Part shown: positions 23,671 through 34,765 of the stretch, piece by piece
How positions within the stretch are numbered: the first letter of the stretch is position 1
Layout of the letters: each line of letters opens with the position of its first letter
Assembly (NCBI GenBank): GCA_015680685.1
Contig: MNCI01027018.1
Coordinates: forward strand, 10,231 to 60,400
Direction of reading: 5' to 3'
From: Gnetum montanum
Taxonomy: Eukaryota > Streptophyta > Gnetopsida > Gnetales > Gnetaceae
DNA length: 50,170 nucleotides
Notes under the pieces: model-generated
Database searches by the model: none
The model's input: only the letters and a program-made list of their open reading frames with translations
Told to the model about the DNA's origin: nothing
Program-made: the position numbers and the translations under genes

Positions 23671-24810
23671 CTTGATGGGACTGACTAGGCTAGTGTCTCA
23701 GAGGAGGAAATTCTACGTCGACTGGAGTTCGGTTTAGGAGGGTCCCCTACGGTAAGCATTTTGTTGCCATGAAATTCGTTCATTGAGTAATGTTTGGGAG
23801 TTTTCTTTTTTGTTCTTGTGTTGATTGTTTATTTTGCGTTTTGTAGGGTCGAAGCGACGATGATATCCAAGAAGGTGGTCCCAGCGGAGTGGGGACTCAT
23901 GGTGCCAACAGGCCTGGAGGGGACGACCCTCCCGTTTGTGATGTTTAATTTTAACTTTGAAATTACCCCAGCTCATATCTTAATGTTTTTCTCTAAGTTG
24001 TATTGAACTGATGAATGGAATCAATTGTACTTATCCAACTGTATATCACTACATGTATATATATTTCTACAAAAAAAATTTTGTTTTGTTGTGGATTTTG
24101 AGTTTAAATGTAAACACAATGCGGTAATGCAAAATGTTTTAGTTTGTTTTGTTGTTTAAGTGTAATGCATGAAGCGGGAATGTGATTATAAGCAAAGGAT
24201 AACTGTGAAAAGGCAAACGTGAAGAAAAATGCTATTGATAACATGACAATGCAAGCGTAAATTCGAATAATGAACCTGTATTTGCGAGAAAAGCAAAGTA
24301 TAAGCCAGTAGTTTAGTTTAAGGCCATTTTGGGCCATGTGTAATCAAGGGAAGTTTCAGGTGACGCTGGTGGATTTCTTGATAGACCGACCATTTCTGAT
24401 CGTGACTAGTTTTATGTCGTTGCGGACATGATAGTTTAACATTGTTCCAAACTTGAATGTCATTTATTGGTTTAGTAATTTTTTGATTCTTCTCATTTTA
24501 ACATTAGGAGTAGCATTAACGGGTATGATTCTATATTCAGCGTCTCCTTCGCTCATCACATTGAATGGTAATTCAGCCCAAGGGACATCTGATGGAACAA
24601 TTCCAGCGTTGGTGCTTTCTGGTGTTTCTGCATGTACTGTGGTTTCTGTGTCAGTTTTAGTCTCTAAGTGAGGCTGTATATGTATGATTTCGGGCTTGAG
24701 TATTTTTGTGTTGGATAAATTTTCCTTTGTGTTTCAGAGATTATCACCTATTGGTTGCGTACATCTTTGTTGTTCATCTGTATCATCTTGTTTAGGCTCT
24801 CTGAGCTTAA
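23671..24810. repeat. 1.1-kb direct duplication, copy 1
   Basis: Begins CTTGATGGGACTGAC in exon 7 of the antisense gene and includes exon 8, the spacer and, on minus, the C-terminal part of the gag-protease frame. Copy 2 at 25244-26414 is nearly identical. The stretch 23949-24450, between the convergent genes, has no gene. Confidence 0.85.
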
Positions 24811-25243
24811 ACAAGATGATACAAATTGAAGCCTTGCCACGAAACTGAATATCTTCTCTGGAAGATTTGTTACACCAATTCTTCACCAAATTCAACTATA
24901 ACTTGAAGCCTGAAGCAACACTTGACAACCTCATAAAGGTCAAGCAAGCACTCCTTGAACTTGTCCAAAAATTCATCCAACGGTGGAGTGCTGCTCTCAA
25001 TGAGCTCCACGAGCCGATCCCAGAGACGTATCTCCTCACCATCCTAAAAGGGGCTGTCAACGATTTCGTCAAATCCAAACTATATTATCTCAATGCACAT
25101 AACCTCAGTCAAGTGTTTGTACAGATCAAGAAGATAGAGGAGGCAGCCCAAAACAGTCATGATCCTGCATATTCAACCTTGTGGGACTGACTGAAACCAA
25201 TAGGTGATAATCTCTGATACAAATTGGTATAGTAGCATTCTCA
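24811..25243. repeat. Patchwork filler between the two duplicates
   Basis: Built from copied pieces. Positions 24809-24823 are a 15-bp inverted copy of 24779-24793. Positions 24831-25180 are a 350-bp inverted copy of gag 28542-28891, with no length change. Positions 25195-25215 are a 21-bp inverted copy of 24736-24756. Positions 25214-25246 are identical over 33 bp to 36475-36507 in the pol of the surrounding Athila-like element. The gag piece gives a 107-codon open frame on plus (24867-25190) that is not a gene. Confidence 0.8.
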
Positions 25244-26414
25244 CTTGATGGGACTGACTGGGCTAGTGTCTCAGAGGAGGAAATTCTACGTCGATTGGAG
25301 TTCGGTTTAGGAGGGTCCCCTACGGTAAGCATTTTGTTGCCATGAAATTCGTTCGTTGAGTAATGTTTGGGAGTTTTCTTTTTTGTTCTTGTGTTGATTG
25401 TTTCTTTTGCATTTTGTAGGGTCGAAGCGACGATGATATCCAAGAAGGTGGCCCCAGCAGAGTGGGGACTCATGGTGCCGGCAAGCCTGGAGGGGACGAC
25501 CCTCCCGTCCATGATGTTTAATTTTGACTTTGAAATTACCCCAGCTCATATCTTAATGTTTTTCTCTCTAAGTTGTATTGAACTGATGAATGGAATCAAT
25601 TGTACTTATCCAACTGTATATCACTACATGTATATATATTTCTACAAAAAAATTTTTGTTTTGTTGTGGATTTTGAGTTTAAATGTAAACACAATGCAGT
25701 AATGCAAAATGTTTTGGTTTGTTTTGTTGTTTAAGTGTAATGCATGAAGCGGAAATGTGATTATAAGCAAAGGATAACTGTGAAAAGGCAAACGTGAAGA
25801 AAAATGTTATTGATAACATGACAATGCAAGCGTAAATTCGAATAATGAACCTGTATTTGCGAGAAAAGCAAAGTATAAGCCAGTAGTTTAGTTTAAGGCC
25901 ATTTTGGGCAGCATGCACTAGTTTAAGGCCATTTTGGGCCATGTGTAATCAAGGGAAGTTTCAAGTGACGCTGGTGGATTTCTTGATAGACCGACCATTT
26001 CTGATCGTGGCTAGTTTTATGTCATTGCTGACATGATAGTTTAACATTGTTCCAGACTTGAATGTCGTTTATTAGTTTAGTAATTTTTTGATTCTTCTCA
26101 TTTTAACATTAGGAGTAGCATTAATGGGTATGATTCTATATTCAGCGTCTCCTTCGCTGACACATTGAATGGTAATTCAGCCCAAGGGACATCTGATGGA
26201 ACAGTTCCCGCGTTGGTGCTTTCTGGTGTTTCTGCATGTACTGTGGTTTCTGTGTCAGTTGTAGTCTCTAAGTAAGGCTGTATATGTATGATTTTAGGCT
26301 TGAGTATTTTTGTGTTGGATAAATTTTCCTTTGTGTTTAAGAGATTATCACCTATTGGTTGCGTACATCTTTTTTGTTCATCTGTATCATCTTGTTTAGG
26401 CTCTCTGAGCTTAA
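25244..26414. repeat. 1.1-kb direct duplication, copy 2
   Basis: Matches copy 1 at 23671-24810 with scattered substitutions and an extra tandem stretch of about 30 bp at 25907-25937 (AGTTTAAGGCCATTTTGGGC twice). It is continuous on the right with protease, so it holds the original junction on that side. Its exon 7/8 segment is a duplicate of the antisense gene end. Confidence 0.85.
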
Positions 26415-26934
26415 CCTTTGAGCCTTGGTTTGTATCTGTATATGATGAGATGGTAGGTGTAACAGCCTCCCCATGTATAATGATTTCACCACCTTCATAA
26501 GGTAGGTGAATCTCTTGGTGTATGGGGGAAGAGACTGCTTTCAGTTGGGCTAACCAGGGCCTTCCCAATATTAGGTTGAACCCTGGCATTTCATCGATGA
26601 CCACAAAGTCGGCAGATGTGGAGAATTGATCCCCTGCTATAAAGTCTAAAGTCACGGTGCCTTTGACTATTACACGTGATCCACTGAACGATTTCAAACA
26701 TGTGGTGGTAGTTGGTCTTATTAGCTCTGTGAGCCCCAATTGTTCGACGATGGAATATGGCACTACGTTTGTAGCAGCTCCATCATCTACATGCACCCTA
26801 TGTATCTTGAATTGATTTATTCGTATCGTTATGAACATGGGTGCGGTTGTTACCTCTCCCTTTTTCTCATCCACTTTGATGTTGTCATTGTGGAAACTTA
26901 ATGGTTTAGGAGTTGATCCCCGAGGCGAGTACAT
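26098..26934 (-). pseudogene. pol: Tat-like aspartic protease
   Basis: A 278-codon open frame on minus. The active-site motif VDDGAATNVV (about residues 51-60) matches the D-G-A/S signature of retroelement aspartic proteases; ILGRPWL (near residue 122) is the usual C-terminal motif. It cleaves the element's polyprotein. It follows gag in another frame (a shift between about 27080 and 26934). The last 150 residues are a Thr/Glu-rich extension of no known function. This domain itself has no internal stop. Confidence 0.8.
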
Positions 26935-29900
26935 TACCGCATGAATTGAGAGTTCATTTTGGAGGTAAGTCTTCGCTTACTGGGATGGAAGTCAACATGC
27001 GCACTAGAGCTTCGTGATGGGTTTGAGAGGTTAGCACTAGGTCATATAAGCTTAATGAGTTGTTTTTTTGTTTAAGCACCTACGTGACCTATGTTAGAGC
27101 CATTGCTAAATCTCTACTGTTGGGCGTATGTTTGTCAGCAATGATTTGGTCCATCAAGCCCAACAGCTTTATTTCATGCATAGTTGGTTTGTCATTTTTA
27201 CCCGAGATCGTTGATTTGGGTGTATCATATTTTTTGGATGATTCACCCTCATAACTTATGTTTGGTTTATTGTTAGGTGATGTCATGGGTATTGCATTTA
27301 GCAGGGTAGGCTTGGGAGGTCCTAAGGATAGTCGTTGACGTTCCTTCTCCAAGCGTTCTCGTGTAAGCTTGTCTGCTAAGAGTTCTCGTGTATGGCATGG
27401 GGGTACAGTTGGTTTCGGAACCTCAGGTTGCTTTGGAACCTGTATAACGTATGGAGTAATGTGGGGTTACGGTTGGACGGTTGCATGCGGTTGAGTGTCA
27501 GGTTGGCTAGGCATCTTGATGACATAGGGTATCGATTTATTCTATGTTTGCGAAGTGGACGATTGGTGATCATCAGGACGTTCAGGTGTCCTAACGACGT
27601 ATGGAGTTGACCTAGCTGGAGGTTGTACCTCCGCAGTTGCGACCGCAAGTGATACTCGGACCACATAGGGAGCAGGCCGAATAGGAGGTGTTTGTGTGTT
27701 TGCGGTAGTAGTGGCGGGAGCTACGTGCACCACGTATGATTTTTCACATGTTGGTGTGATAGAAGTTGCTATGGCAAGGGATATTCAGATGACGTAAGGT
27801 TTCTGTGAGGAGTATGATGGTTGAGGCACAGATGTCGGTATAGTGGGAGAAATATGTACTACAAATAGTTTCTTAGGCATTTGTTGTTCATGATCGGAGT
27901 GTACGGTGTTAATGCTAGGTATTTCCAGTTTGTTATTGAAGTAGATGGTGTTAATTACATATGGTGCTTCTTTAGCATTTAGAGGATCTTTATATACGCT
28001 CATGGCCTGGTTTTGTGGTTGGACCGGGTTGGCTTCATCAAAAGTGATTTGGCCTCTGTCGATCATCCATTGGATATCTTGTTTTAGGGTGAAACAATAA
28101 TCAGTTCCATGCCCATTACATTGATGATAATCACAAAAATGGTCCATTCTAAAGCCTTTTGGCACTGGGGGCTCGTCTGGCGTTGCCAGGCTTGGGTTCT
28201 GAACCAATTGACAGAACCGATCATGCCTTTGGATCGCTGCGGGGGACAACTATTTATGTTTCATTAGTCCGGCTTTCAAGAGTTGGTCAAATAGTTTCGA
28301 TGGCTTCATGGGCAATGGTGTGTATTGAGAGGGGTCCTTCCTCTCGAAGTTTCTCGTACAATTCGGTGTTAGGTTTTGTAATGTGGATGATTTAGGTGCT
28401 GTCGCAGGAGCAGGTTTAGCATAATTAGCAGGGGTAGCAGGCAGTTTGCTTTGTTGTCCCACATTCGCTTGTTGTGTTTCCACTACTACCGCTATAGTTG
28501 TTTTAACCTTTTCTTTATCTTTCTTACTATGTTGATTCTTAAAGGCTGAATATGCAGGATCATGACTGTTTTGGGCTACCTCCTCTATCTTCTTGATCTG
28601 TACAAACACTTGACTGAGGTTACGTCCATTGAGATAATATAGTTTAGATTTGACGAAATCGTTGACAGCCCCTTTTAGGATGGTGAGGAGATACGTCTCT
28701 GGGATCGGCTTGTGGAGCTCATTGAGAGCAGCACTCCACCGTTGGATGAATTTTTGGACAGGTTCAAGGAGTGCTTGCTTGACCTTTATGAGGTTGTCAA
28801 GTTTTGCTTCAGGCTTCAAGTTATAGTTGAATTTGGTGACGAATTGGTGTAACAAATCTTCCAGAGAAGATATTCAGTTTCGTGGCAAGGCCCGATACCA
28901 ATCAAGTGCTCTCCCTACGAGGGACATGGGGAACACTCGTAGAATGGCATGTGGCCACGCCTAAAGTAGTGCGCATTCTAGCCTAAACGTTATGAGGTGA
29001 GCGTTGGGGTCTGTCTCCCTGTTGTATTTAGTCAGCGTGGGTAGGGAAACACCCTTGGGTAGTGTTAGAGGCGAAACTGAAGAGCTGATAGGGTCATCGT
29101 GATAGAAGTCCACTACTTTTAGCTCTCCGTCGGAGGCTATTTTGAGACGTTTGAGCTCGTCAGTTAGCTCCTACATTAGCTTTTTAGCATCAGCCCAATC
29201 ATGGGCACTAGGTGAGATAGCAGGTTGGGGATGTTGTGCAGTATACAGATTAGATTGTTGGATAGTGGGTTGGAAGGTAGAAAGTTGTGTAGTTGGAGGC
29301 TGCACTTACGGAATATTTGTAGCGGGTGGTGCTAGAGGCAGCATGTTGTAGGTAAGGGGTTGCTGTTGTTGTTGTGGTTGTACTTGAGGGATGTTAGCTG
29401 GTAAAATTGTGTGAGGCGGTATGCTATAATGAGGGAGTTGATTTGGTTGGGCACCAATTGCTGCCCATTGCCCAGTCACGCTTTGTGTAGGGGCACTCTG
29501 AACTTGTTGAGTTACAGTGGTGAGAGGGGCTCCTTGGGTTTGGATCCACGGTATATAATGAGCGGATGTAGAGGCCGGTATCACATGCGGCATCCCGCTC
29601 ACTCGAGGTGGGAAGGTTACTCCTACACTATTTTGAGGAGGTTGTATTTGTAAGAATGGGGGTGCTGTGGTAACAGGAGGAATAGCAAGGGGAAGTGTGT
29701 TGAGTTGCATATCGATTACAGGAGGAATATGGATAAGCGTGGATGATTCCTATTGAGGTATTTGTGCTTGGGTGAATTTGAATGGTTGGAGGAACGTAGC
29801 TTCCCCTGTGGCTGGATGAAACAACGGGTTTGCATAGGTTTATGGACTAAGAGTATGGTATGAATCTTTGTGCTCGGACTGAGCTACGTAGTCATCCTCC

Positions 29901-30307
29901 TCTTCCAATTGAGGATTTACCCCAGGTTGTTCTAGATACTGACTCCTTTGTAGGAGGAGTTGTGAGATGAGCTCAGAGTAGTGCTTTGAGAGAGGGATGA
30001 TATCATACGGGGAAGGGATGAACTCATGTCCTCCCCTATGGAAGAGTTTGTACTGTCTCTTAACCTCCATTTCAATTTGATCCACGATTAGGCTGGCTTG
30101 TATTTTTACGCATATGAAATTGTATTGCTCTTGAGTTATGATGTTGAATGATGGGTCTCTCCTTTGCAATCTGAGAGACCAGCGAGGCCCCACTGTGGGT
30201 TGTACTACGGGTGGTTGAACGGCCATGGTGCCCACGATGTCGGTGGCTGACTTGGTTGTAGCGTTGGGGTTCGCAGTGTTCATGATGAACGGTTGTGAAT
30301 ACGACAT
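26935..30307 (-). pseudogene. gag: Tat-like gag
   Basis: The minus frame starts at ATG 30307 (MSYSQPF) and can be followed in a single frame to about 27080. The order is a basic N-terminal part, a Pro/Gln-rich segment (29700-29310), the core gag domain (about 29000-28550, with ALDWYRAL and FVTKFNY), a Lys-rich linker, and the zinc-knuckle-like segment FCDYHQCNGHGTDYC with LKQDI (about 28140-28090). Long Pro/Thr repeats with YVV or YVI motifs follow (27790-27400). Twelve in-frame stops interrupt it, but no frameshift. It would form the virus-like particle of the element. Confidence 0.8.
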
Positions 30308-30349
30308 GATGGAAGGGATATGAAATTGGCATATTTAGTATAGTGTAAA

Positions 30350-30905
30350 CCTACGTTTTCTACGTACAGCGTATAAATTGGATCTCAACGTATAGGCCTC
30401 AATGACCAGCGTATAGTGACAGCATACAGGTATACGCTAAAACGTGTAGGTAGAGCAGTGTACAGCGTATACTGGGCAGTGTAGACAAAGTCTACAGCAT
30501 ACAGCGTGCAGCGTAGACAAAGTCTATAGAATACAACGTACAGCATAGACGGGGCAGCCTAGACGGAGTCTACAGCATACAGCGTACAATGTATACTTAA
30601 CAGCGTAGACCAAGTCTATAGCGTACAACGTAAATGGGGTAGCGTAGATAAAGTCTACAGCATACAGCGTACAGCGTATACTTAGCAGCATAGACGAAGT
30701 CTACAGCGTACAGCGTACAGCGTAAACGGGGCAGCATTAGCGTATAGCATATACTCAACAGCGTAAACGAAGTCTACAGCGTACAACGTAAATGGGGCAG
30801 CGTCAGCGTACAGCCTATACTCAGCAGCGTAGACGAAGTCTACAGCATGTAGCGTACAGCGTAAATGGGGCAGCGTCAGTATACAACGTATACTCAGCAG
30901 CGTAG
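30350..30905. repeat. Leader minisatellite of GCGTA units
   Basis: Between the PBS and gag ATG. Units such as GCGTAGACGAAGTCTACAGC and GCGTACAGCGTAAACGGGGC recur with a period of roughly 67-71 bp in the right half (for example 30691, 30762 and 30829). The left half is more degenerate. Confidence 0.8.
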
Positions 30906-31028
30906 ACACTGGGAATTCTGTAGAACGGGATGTCGATCTGGGGATTTCAGAACTGGGTTTAGTGTCGATGCGGTGTGAGCCTGAGAAGATCGAGGTATGA
31001 GAGCACAGTAAGTTTTAAGCAGTTTCAG

Positions 31029-31046
31029 GCCCTCCTTTTAGCGCCA
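31029..31046 (-). other. Primer binding site of the Tat-like element
   Basis: Minus strand TGGCGCTAAAAGGAGGGC, five bases after the LTR end CAGTACA. It begins TGG, as expected opposite a tRNA CCA end. I could not assign the tRNA. Confidence 0.55.
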
Positions 31047-31051
31047 TTTTC

Positions 31052-32475
31052 TGTACTGTCTGAAATCGTCAGTCTCTGGCTGGAATGAAACAGAAACCAG
31101 GAGATCCCTGGACAAGCACAAAAGACCCTACCTTCACTCGAGGGCAAGCTGGAATTGACGAAGGCAGAGTACCTTGAGTGGTCTGCATGCAAATCAAACA
31201 AGGATTTTTCCAAATGTACACTGATAGGATGTACGCTAGGTTATACGTAAATGGCATAACTAATGTAAAACGGAGCGTAAACGTACAGGAATGTAAACAA
31301 TGAGCATACAATAATGAACGAACAAAACTATAACAAATCTGAACAGAAGAAATGTGGCAATATTATTGCAAATAGAAGTTACAATGCACTGGTCTTAACG
31401 CAGTTGCAGATCTGACACAAGGCAGACGGAAAGCTCCGGTGGATGCAAGGGGATGATTGTTCACTGGTTTCGGCTGCAAGCACAGTGTAAAGGCTGTATG
31501 CTCAGCGTGTAGGATGGAAGTCTAGCGTGCAAGGTTTTTGCTCTAGTTTCTCAGCGTCTCTGGTTCTCTTTTTTTATCTCTGGTTTACTCAAAATTGCCA
31601 ACCCCGATCTAGTGAAAAATTAGGGTTTTTATACAAGTTTAAATGCTAGATTCGGGTCTGAGAGGGGATGATTGGTCGTGGAGTCATGGACTCTCGGGTC
31701 AGGTGACATGTGGTACGTTAACCGAGTGCGAAAGAATGAAATTTTACAAGTATACGGCGTGTTGCACGCCAGCGTATACTGTTGTACGCTAGTGTATACA
31801 CGCTGAGCGTGTGAACTCAACATATAGACTCAATCAAAATGAAAGAAGTCATTCGACCTTCAGATTTAAATTCGGATGTCACGAGGATGTTGCTTGTTGA
31901 TGTTCAGCATGGTTGGCCTTAATCTGACACGATTCAAATACGTGGCGCATGCTGGGCGTACACATTGTACATGCTGGGCGTGCAGGCTAATTCGTCTTTC
32001 TAGGACCCACGTTGATGCTTTGTACAAGATCTTGCTCTTAAGTGCAGTTTCCATTCTGTCTTTGGGATTGCACGTTGGGCGTATACATCAGTCATACATG
32101 CCAAGCGTATGTGTGAGGTATGTATGTCGGGCGTGTACGTTGGGCATATATATTGGGCGTATATGCTGAAGATGTATGTTGGGCATATATGCTGGAGATG
32201 TATGTTGGGCATATATGCTGGAGATGTGTGCTGGGCGTATACGTTGGATACTGCATACTTAGTGAGAACTAAGTATCTTGAGCTCCGAAGTTACCATGTT
32301 TGATACCAGATGTTGCCGTGGTTGTCTGCGAATCCCGAGGAACTGCTTCTCATTGAGTTCGACTCTGCTTGAAGTTGTCTATGGGGTCCTCAAGCTTTAG
32401 TCATGCTGGGGAGTGTCATGAGTTACCTCGATTTTTGTTAGAGAAGTACTAAGCTCAAAATTTTGTGGTGTTTCA
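31052..32475 (-). repeat. 5' LTR of the Tat-like element
   Basis: 1424 bp, plus-strand start TGTACTGTCT and end GTGTTTCA. The minus TATA box is at 31626-31633. The U3 (31740-32250) has GCGTATACGCTG/CTGGGCGTA repeats. It carries a segment near 32020-32085 absent from the 3' LTR. Confidence 0.85.
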
Positions 32476-32480
32476 CTCCT
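32476..32480. repeat. Target-site duplication CTCCT, right
   Basis: CTCCT directly after the Tat-like LTR, equal to 12652-12656. Athila-like gag resumes here. Confidence 0.85.
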
Positions 32481-33900
32481 CTCTCTTCACCTCCATCATC
32501 TCCTTCCCCCTCTCCTTCAAGATCGGAACACAGTCGCAGAGGGAAAGACCCTGAGGATAATGGTAGGCGAAACAGGAATAATAGATAAAATAATCAAGAA
32601 AGGGGATGAGGGCACTCTAGAGAAACACACTGCGAAAGAAGGGAGAGTAGGGAACAACATAGGCATCATAGATGCCATAGAGAATACGATCACCATGAAC
32701 CCCTACTTGCTACCCGAAGTATGCTAGATATAACTGAGGCTGTTAAAATCCCAACAAGGCAACAAAAAGACAACAGGATCAAAAGATTGGACATGAAAAA
32801 TATCCCACAATTTGAAGGGGGATACAACATTAATCCTCAAAATCATTTGCAATAATTTCACGATGCATGTGTGTTGCAAAACATAGAAAATGAGTGGCAA
32901 AAACTCAAGTTGTTTCCATGGACATTGATCAAGGAAGCAAAATGTTGGTACCAGTCCTTAGAACCAGAGTCCATTCGCCAATGGAGTACCATGTTAGAAC
33001 TATTCAATGATAAGTATCAAACATACTCCCAAGTGTCTAACCTATGAAAGAAAATCCAAGGATGAAAACAAGGAGGACACAAACCCTTGAATGCCACCAT
33101 GGGCCGATATTATGCATTATTACATCGTTGCCCTGGCCATGGTTACTCGTAGAGGAAATAACTACGCCATCTCATAGATGGACTTAGGTATAAAACACGA
33201 AGAACCCTTGGGACATATGCCCAAGGAAGACTATCTGAGCTTAGGGCCTATCAAGTACAAAGATTGTTGGAGCAAGTTGCCAAGGAGGAAGGTGAGTTAA
33301 GGAAAGAGAGAGTGCAGAGGAATACAATAGAGATCCTTTCCTCCAAAAGAAAGGAGTTAGATTTTGTGAGGATGAAGAAGAGTCACCACTTGAAGAGATG
33401 GTGAATAGGAAAACCTTGCCCATTCAAAAACTTGCATCAGAAGTATCGACAAAGGTGGACCAAATGGGGGACTCCCTAGATAATAGATTTCAAACCATTC
33501 TCAAAATAGTAGAGGAGTCTAGGAAACCAGGTAGTGATCAAGAAAGGAGAAAAAAGAAACAAACTAAATATGCACGTAACAAAGGTAAGGGCAAAGCTGC
33601 CATCATTGAAGAGGTTGTGGATTCATATACAGATAATGATGGTGAATGTGAGATATGTTAATATGACCATCCTAAGGGATGTTCCCCAGTAATCTCACAT
33701 CTGCAGGAGTCTGGGGTGTATGCACTAAATCCATGATTAAACAAATAGCAAACACCATGAAGGTTACCTTATCCTCAAGGTAGCCCAAGACAGTTCCACC
33801 AACCCTTGATATATTATCCAAGTGGAACTCCACCACAACCACATGAATAGTATCAACAATGGCAACACCCACAATCATGGGGAATGCCACCACCATGTCA
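32481..33900 (+). pseudogene. gag: Athila-like gag, 3' part
   Basis: Continues gag after the nested insertion: Ser-rich start, then PLLATRSM (near 32704), the capsid-like core (LKLFPW near 32910, AKCWYQSLE near 32940, LELFND near 33000) and a C-terminal part with NRKTLPIQKLASEVS (33404). It ends in a Cys-containing segment, CEIC then DHPKGC, without a standard zinc knuckle. Several TGA and TAG codons and frame changes. Colinear with the young copy at 48900-50170. Confidence 0.7.
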
Positions 33901-34116
33901 ATAATACCCTTACCATTAACCTGACCCTTATGGATATTACACGCAGCAACCAATCTCTCCACATGACTCTACTAGTCACGTTACTTTTTAGTCTCACCAC
34001 CAAGACCATGAGTACTATAGAACTCCTTCTCCTAGAGGAGNAAATTCTCTAAATGTCTCACCACCATTTGAATCTTTGAAACTTCCTTTGAACCAAAGAT
34101 AGCACTTAACGCACAC
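33901..34116 (+). pseudogene. Gag-protease linker of the Athila-like element
   Basis: Gln/Pro/His-rich coding remnant with stops and an N at 34041. Related to 1276-1698 on minus (shared frame with THNHG and CHH). Confidence 0.45.
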
Positions 34117-34765
34117 GGTCATGTTGACTCATGTAATTAACGATTGGATTAATGTTTGCCACCTTCCTAGGAAATTCTCTAATCCTAGAAGTTCTCTTAT
34201 ATATTTGCAAATCACTGGGAATGAACCTTACAAGGCTCTTTTGAATTTAGGTTCTAGTGTTAACTTAATCTCTCAAGAAATGTACAAATCCTAGAACTTG
34301 CCTCCATTAAAAAAGAGTAACATACATTTAGAGTTGGCTAACCAGCCCATCATTGTCCCATTAGGACTAGTGGAGGACATTGTCATCATTGTTTGTGGAT
34401 GGTCATACCCAGCCAATTTCCTAGTGATTCAAGTTAACAACTGTAAGGGGGACTTCCCAATCATAATGGGAAGAGCATGGCTAAGCACAATTGATGCACA
34501 CCTAGGAATATGTGATCTTTTCCTAGAAATATCAAAGAAAAATACATTTGGAAAGATTGAGAAGAAGAAAGTTCCATGCATCGCATACAGTGACACAGGG
34601 TGTAATTGCGTGCAAAAGTCCTGGTTTTTACAACGTTTAACATTGCATACATGCAACCAGTGTGCGCCAATAACTAACATACAAAGATGTCTATATGAAA
34701 TAGCCACAAGACAAGAAGGCACCCAGTGGCTAACAGCTAACCAAGAGAACGATTCAACTATATGA
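34117..34765 (+). pseudogene. pol: Athila-like protease
   Basis: The active-site region reads LLNLGSSVNLIS (near 34240). The catalytic Asp is replaced by Asn, a G to A change, whereas the old copy at about 950 keeps Asp. An open segment at 34298-34765 contains IMGRAWLSTIDAHLGI. A stop follows the active site (MYKS then TAG). Not active as written. Confidence 0.7.

Larger units (their letters stand above)
19726..23948 (+). pseudogene. Antisense multi-exon gene in the Tat-like element: FCP1/NIF-like domain plus coiled coil
   Basis: Opposite in strand to the host element. About eight exons with GT-AG borders: 19726-19856, about 20346-20793, 20871-21142, 21232-22282, 22384-22624, from 22713 (end lost in an inverted repeat), 22967-23751, 23847-23948. 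Exon 1 starts MGKGKEVEG. Exon 2 resembles FCP1/NLI-interacting-factor phosphatases of the HAD fold: LLVVEMVGVLA, then FRGGACEFLAFILDRFKVVIW and NTLFLAAHAYTLFQNPP. Exon 4 has a domain (MELFTTPSP to FDVPADG) that faintly resembles plant transposon-associated proteins. Exon 5 is acidic, exon 7 strongly coiled-coil. Stops at about 20698, 21583, 21618, 21711, 21874, 22036, 23368 and 23686, and a frameshift after PTPI in exon 2, show decay. Function in the element is unknown. Confidence 0.6.
12657..32475 (-). mobile_element. Tat/Ogre-like Ty3/gypsy retrotransposon, 19.8 kb, with an antisense gene
   Basis: Bounded by LTRs at 12657-13938 and 31052-32475 and by CTCCT duplications. Minus-strand order: 5' LTR, PBS, repeat-rich leader, gag, protease, a 7-kb interval holding an opposite-strand gene, RT, RNase H, a second RNase H of the TNN-AEYE type, integrase, 37-bp tandem repeats, PPT, 3' LTR. 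The second RNase H between RNase H and integrase is the hallmark of the Tat clade, and an interval between protease and RT that looks like an intron recalls Ogre elements. All genes carry stops. It was inserted into the gag of the Athila-like element. Confidence 0.85.

Noticed and set aside
24867-25190. Plus-strand 107-codon open frame that looks like a gag gene
   Set aside because: It is part of a 350-bp inverted copy of gag 28542-28891, without start context or neighbours; filler, not a gene.
30350-30909. Leu/Tyr-rich open frames in the GCGTA repeats
   Set aside because: Open only because the repeat unit lacks stops in one frame; no domain, and composition follows the repeat.
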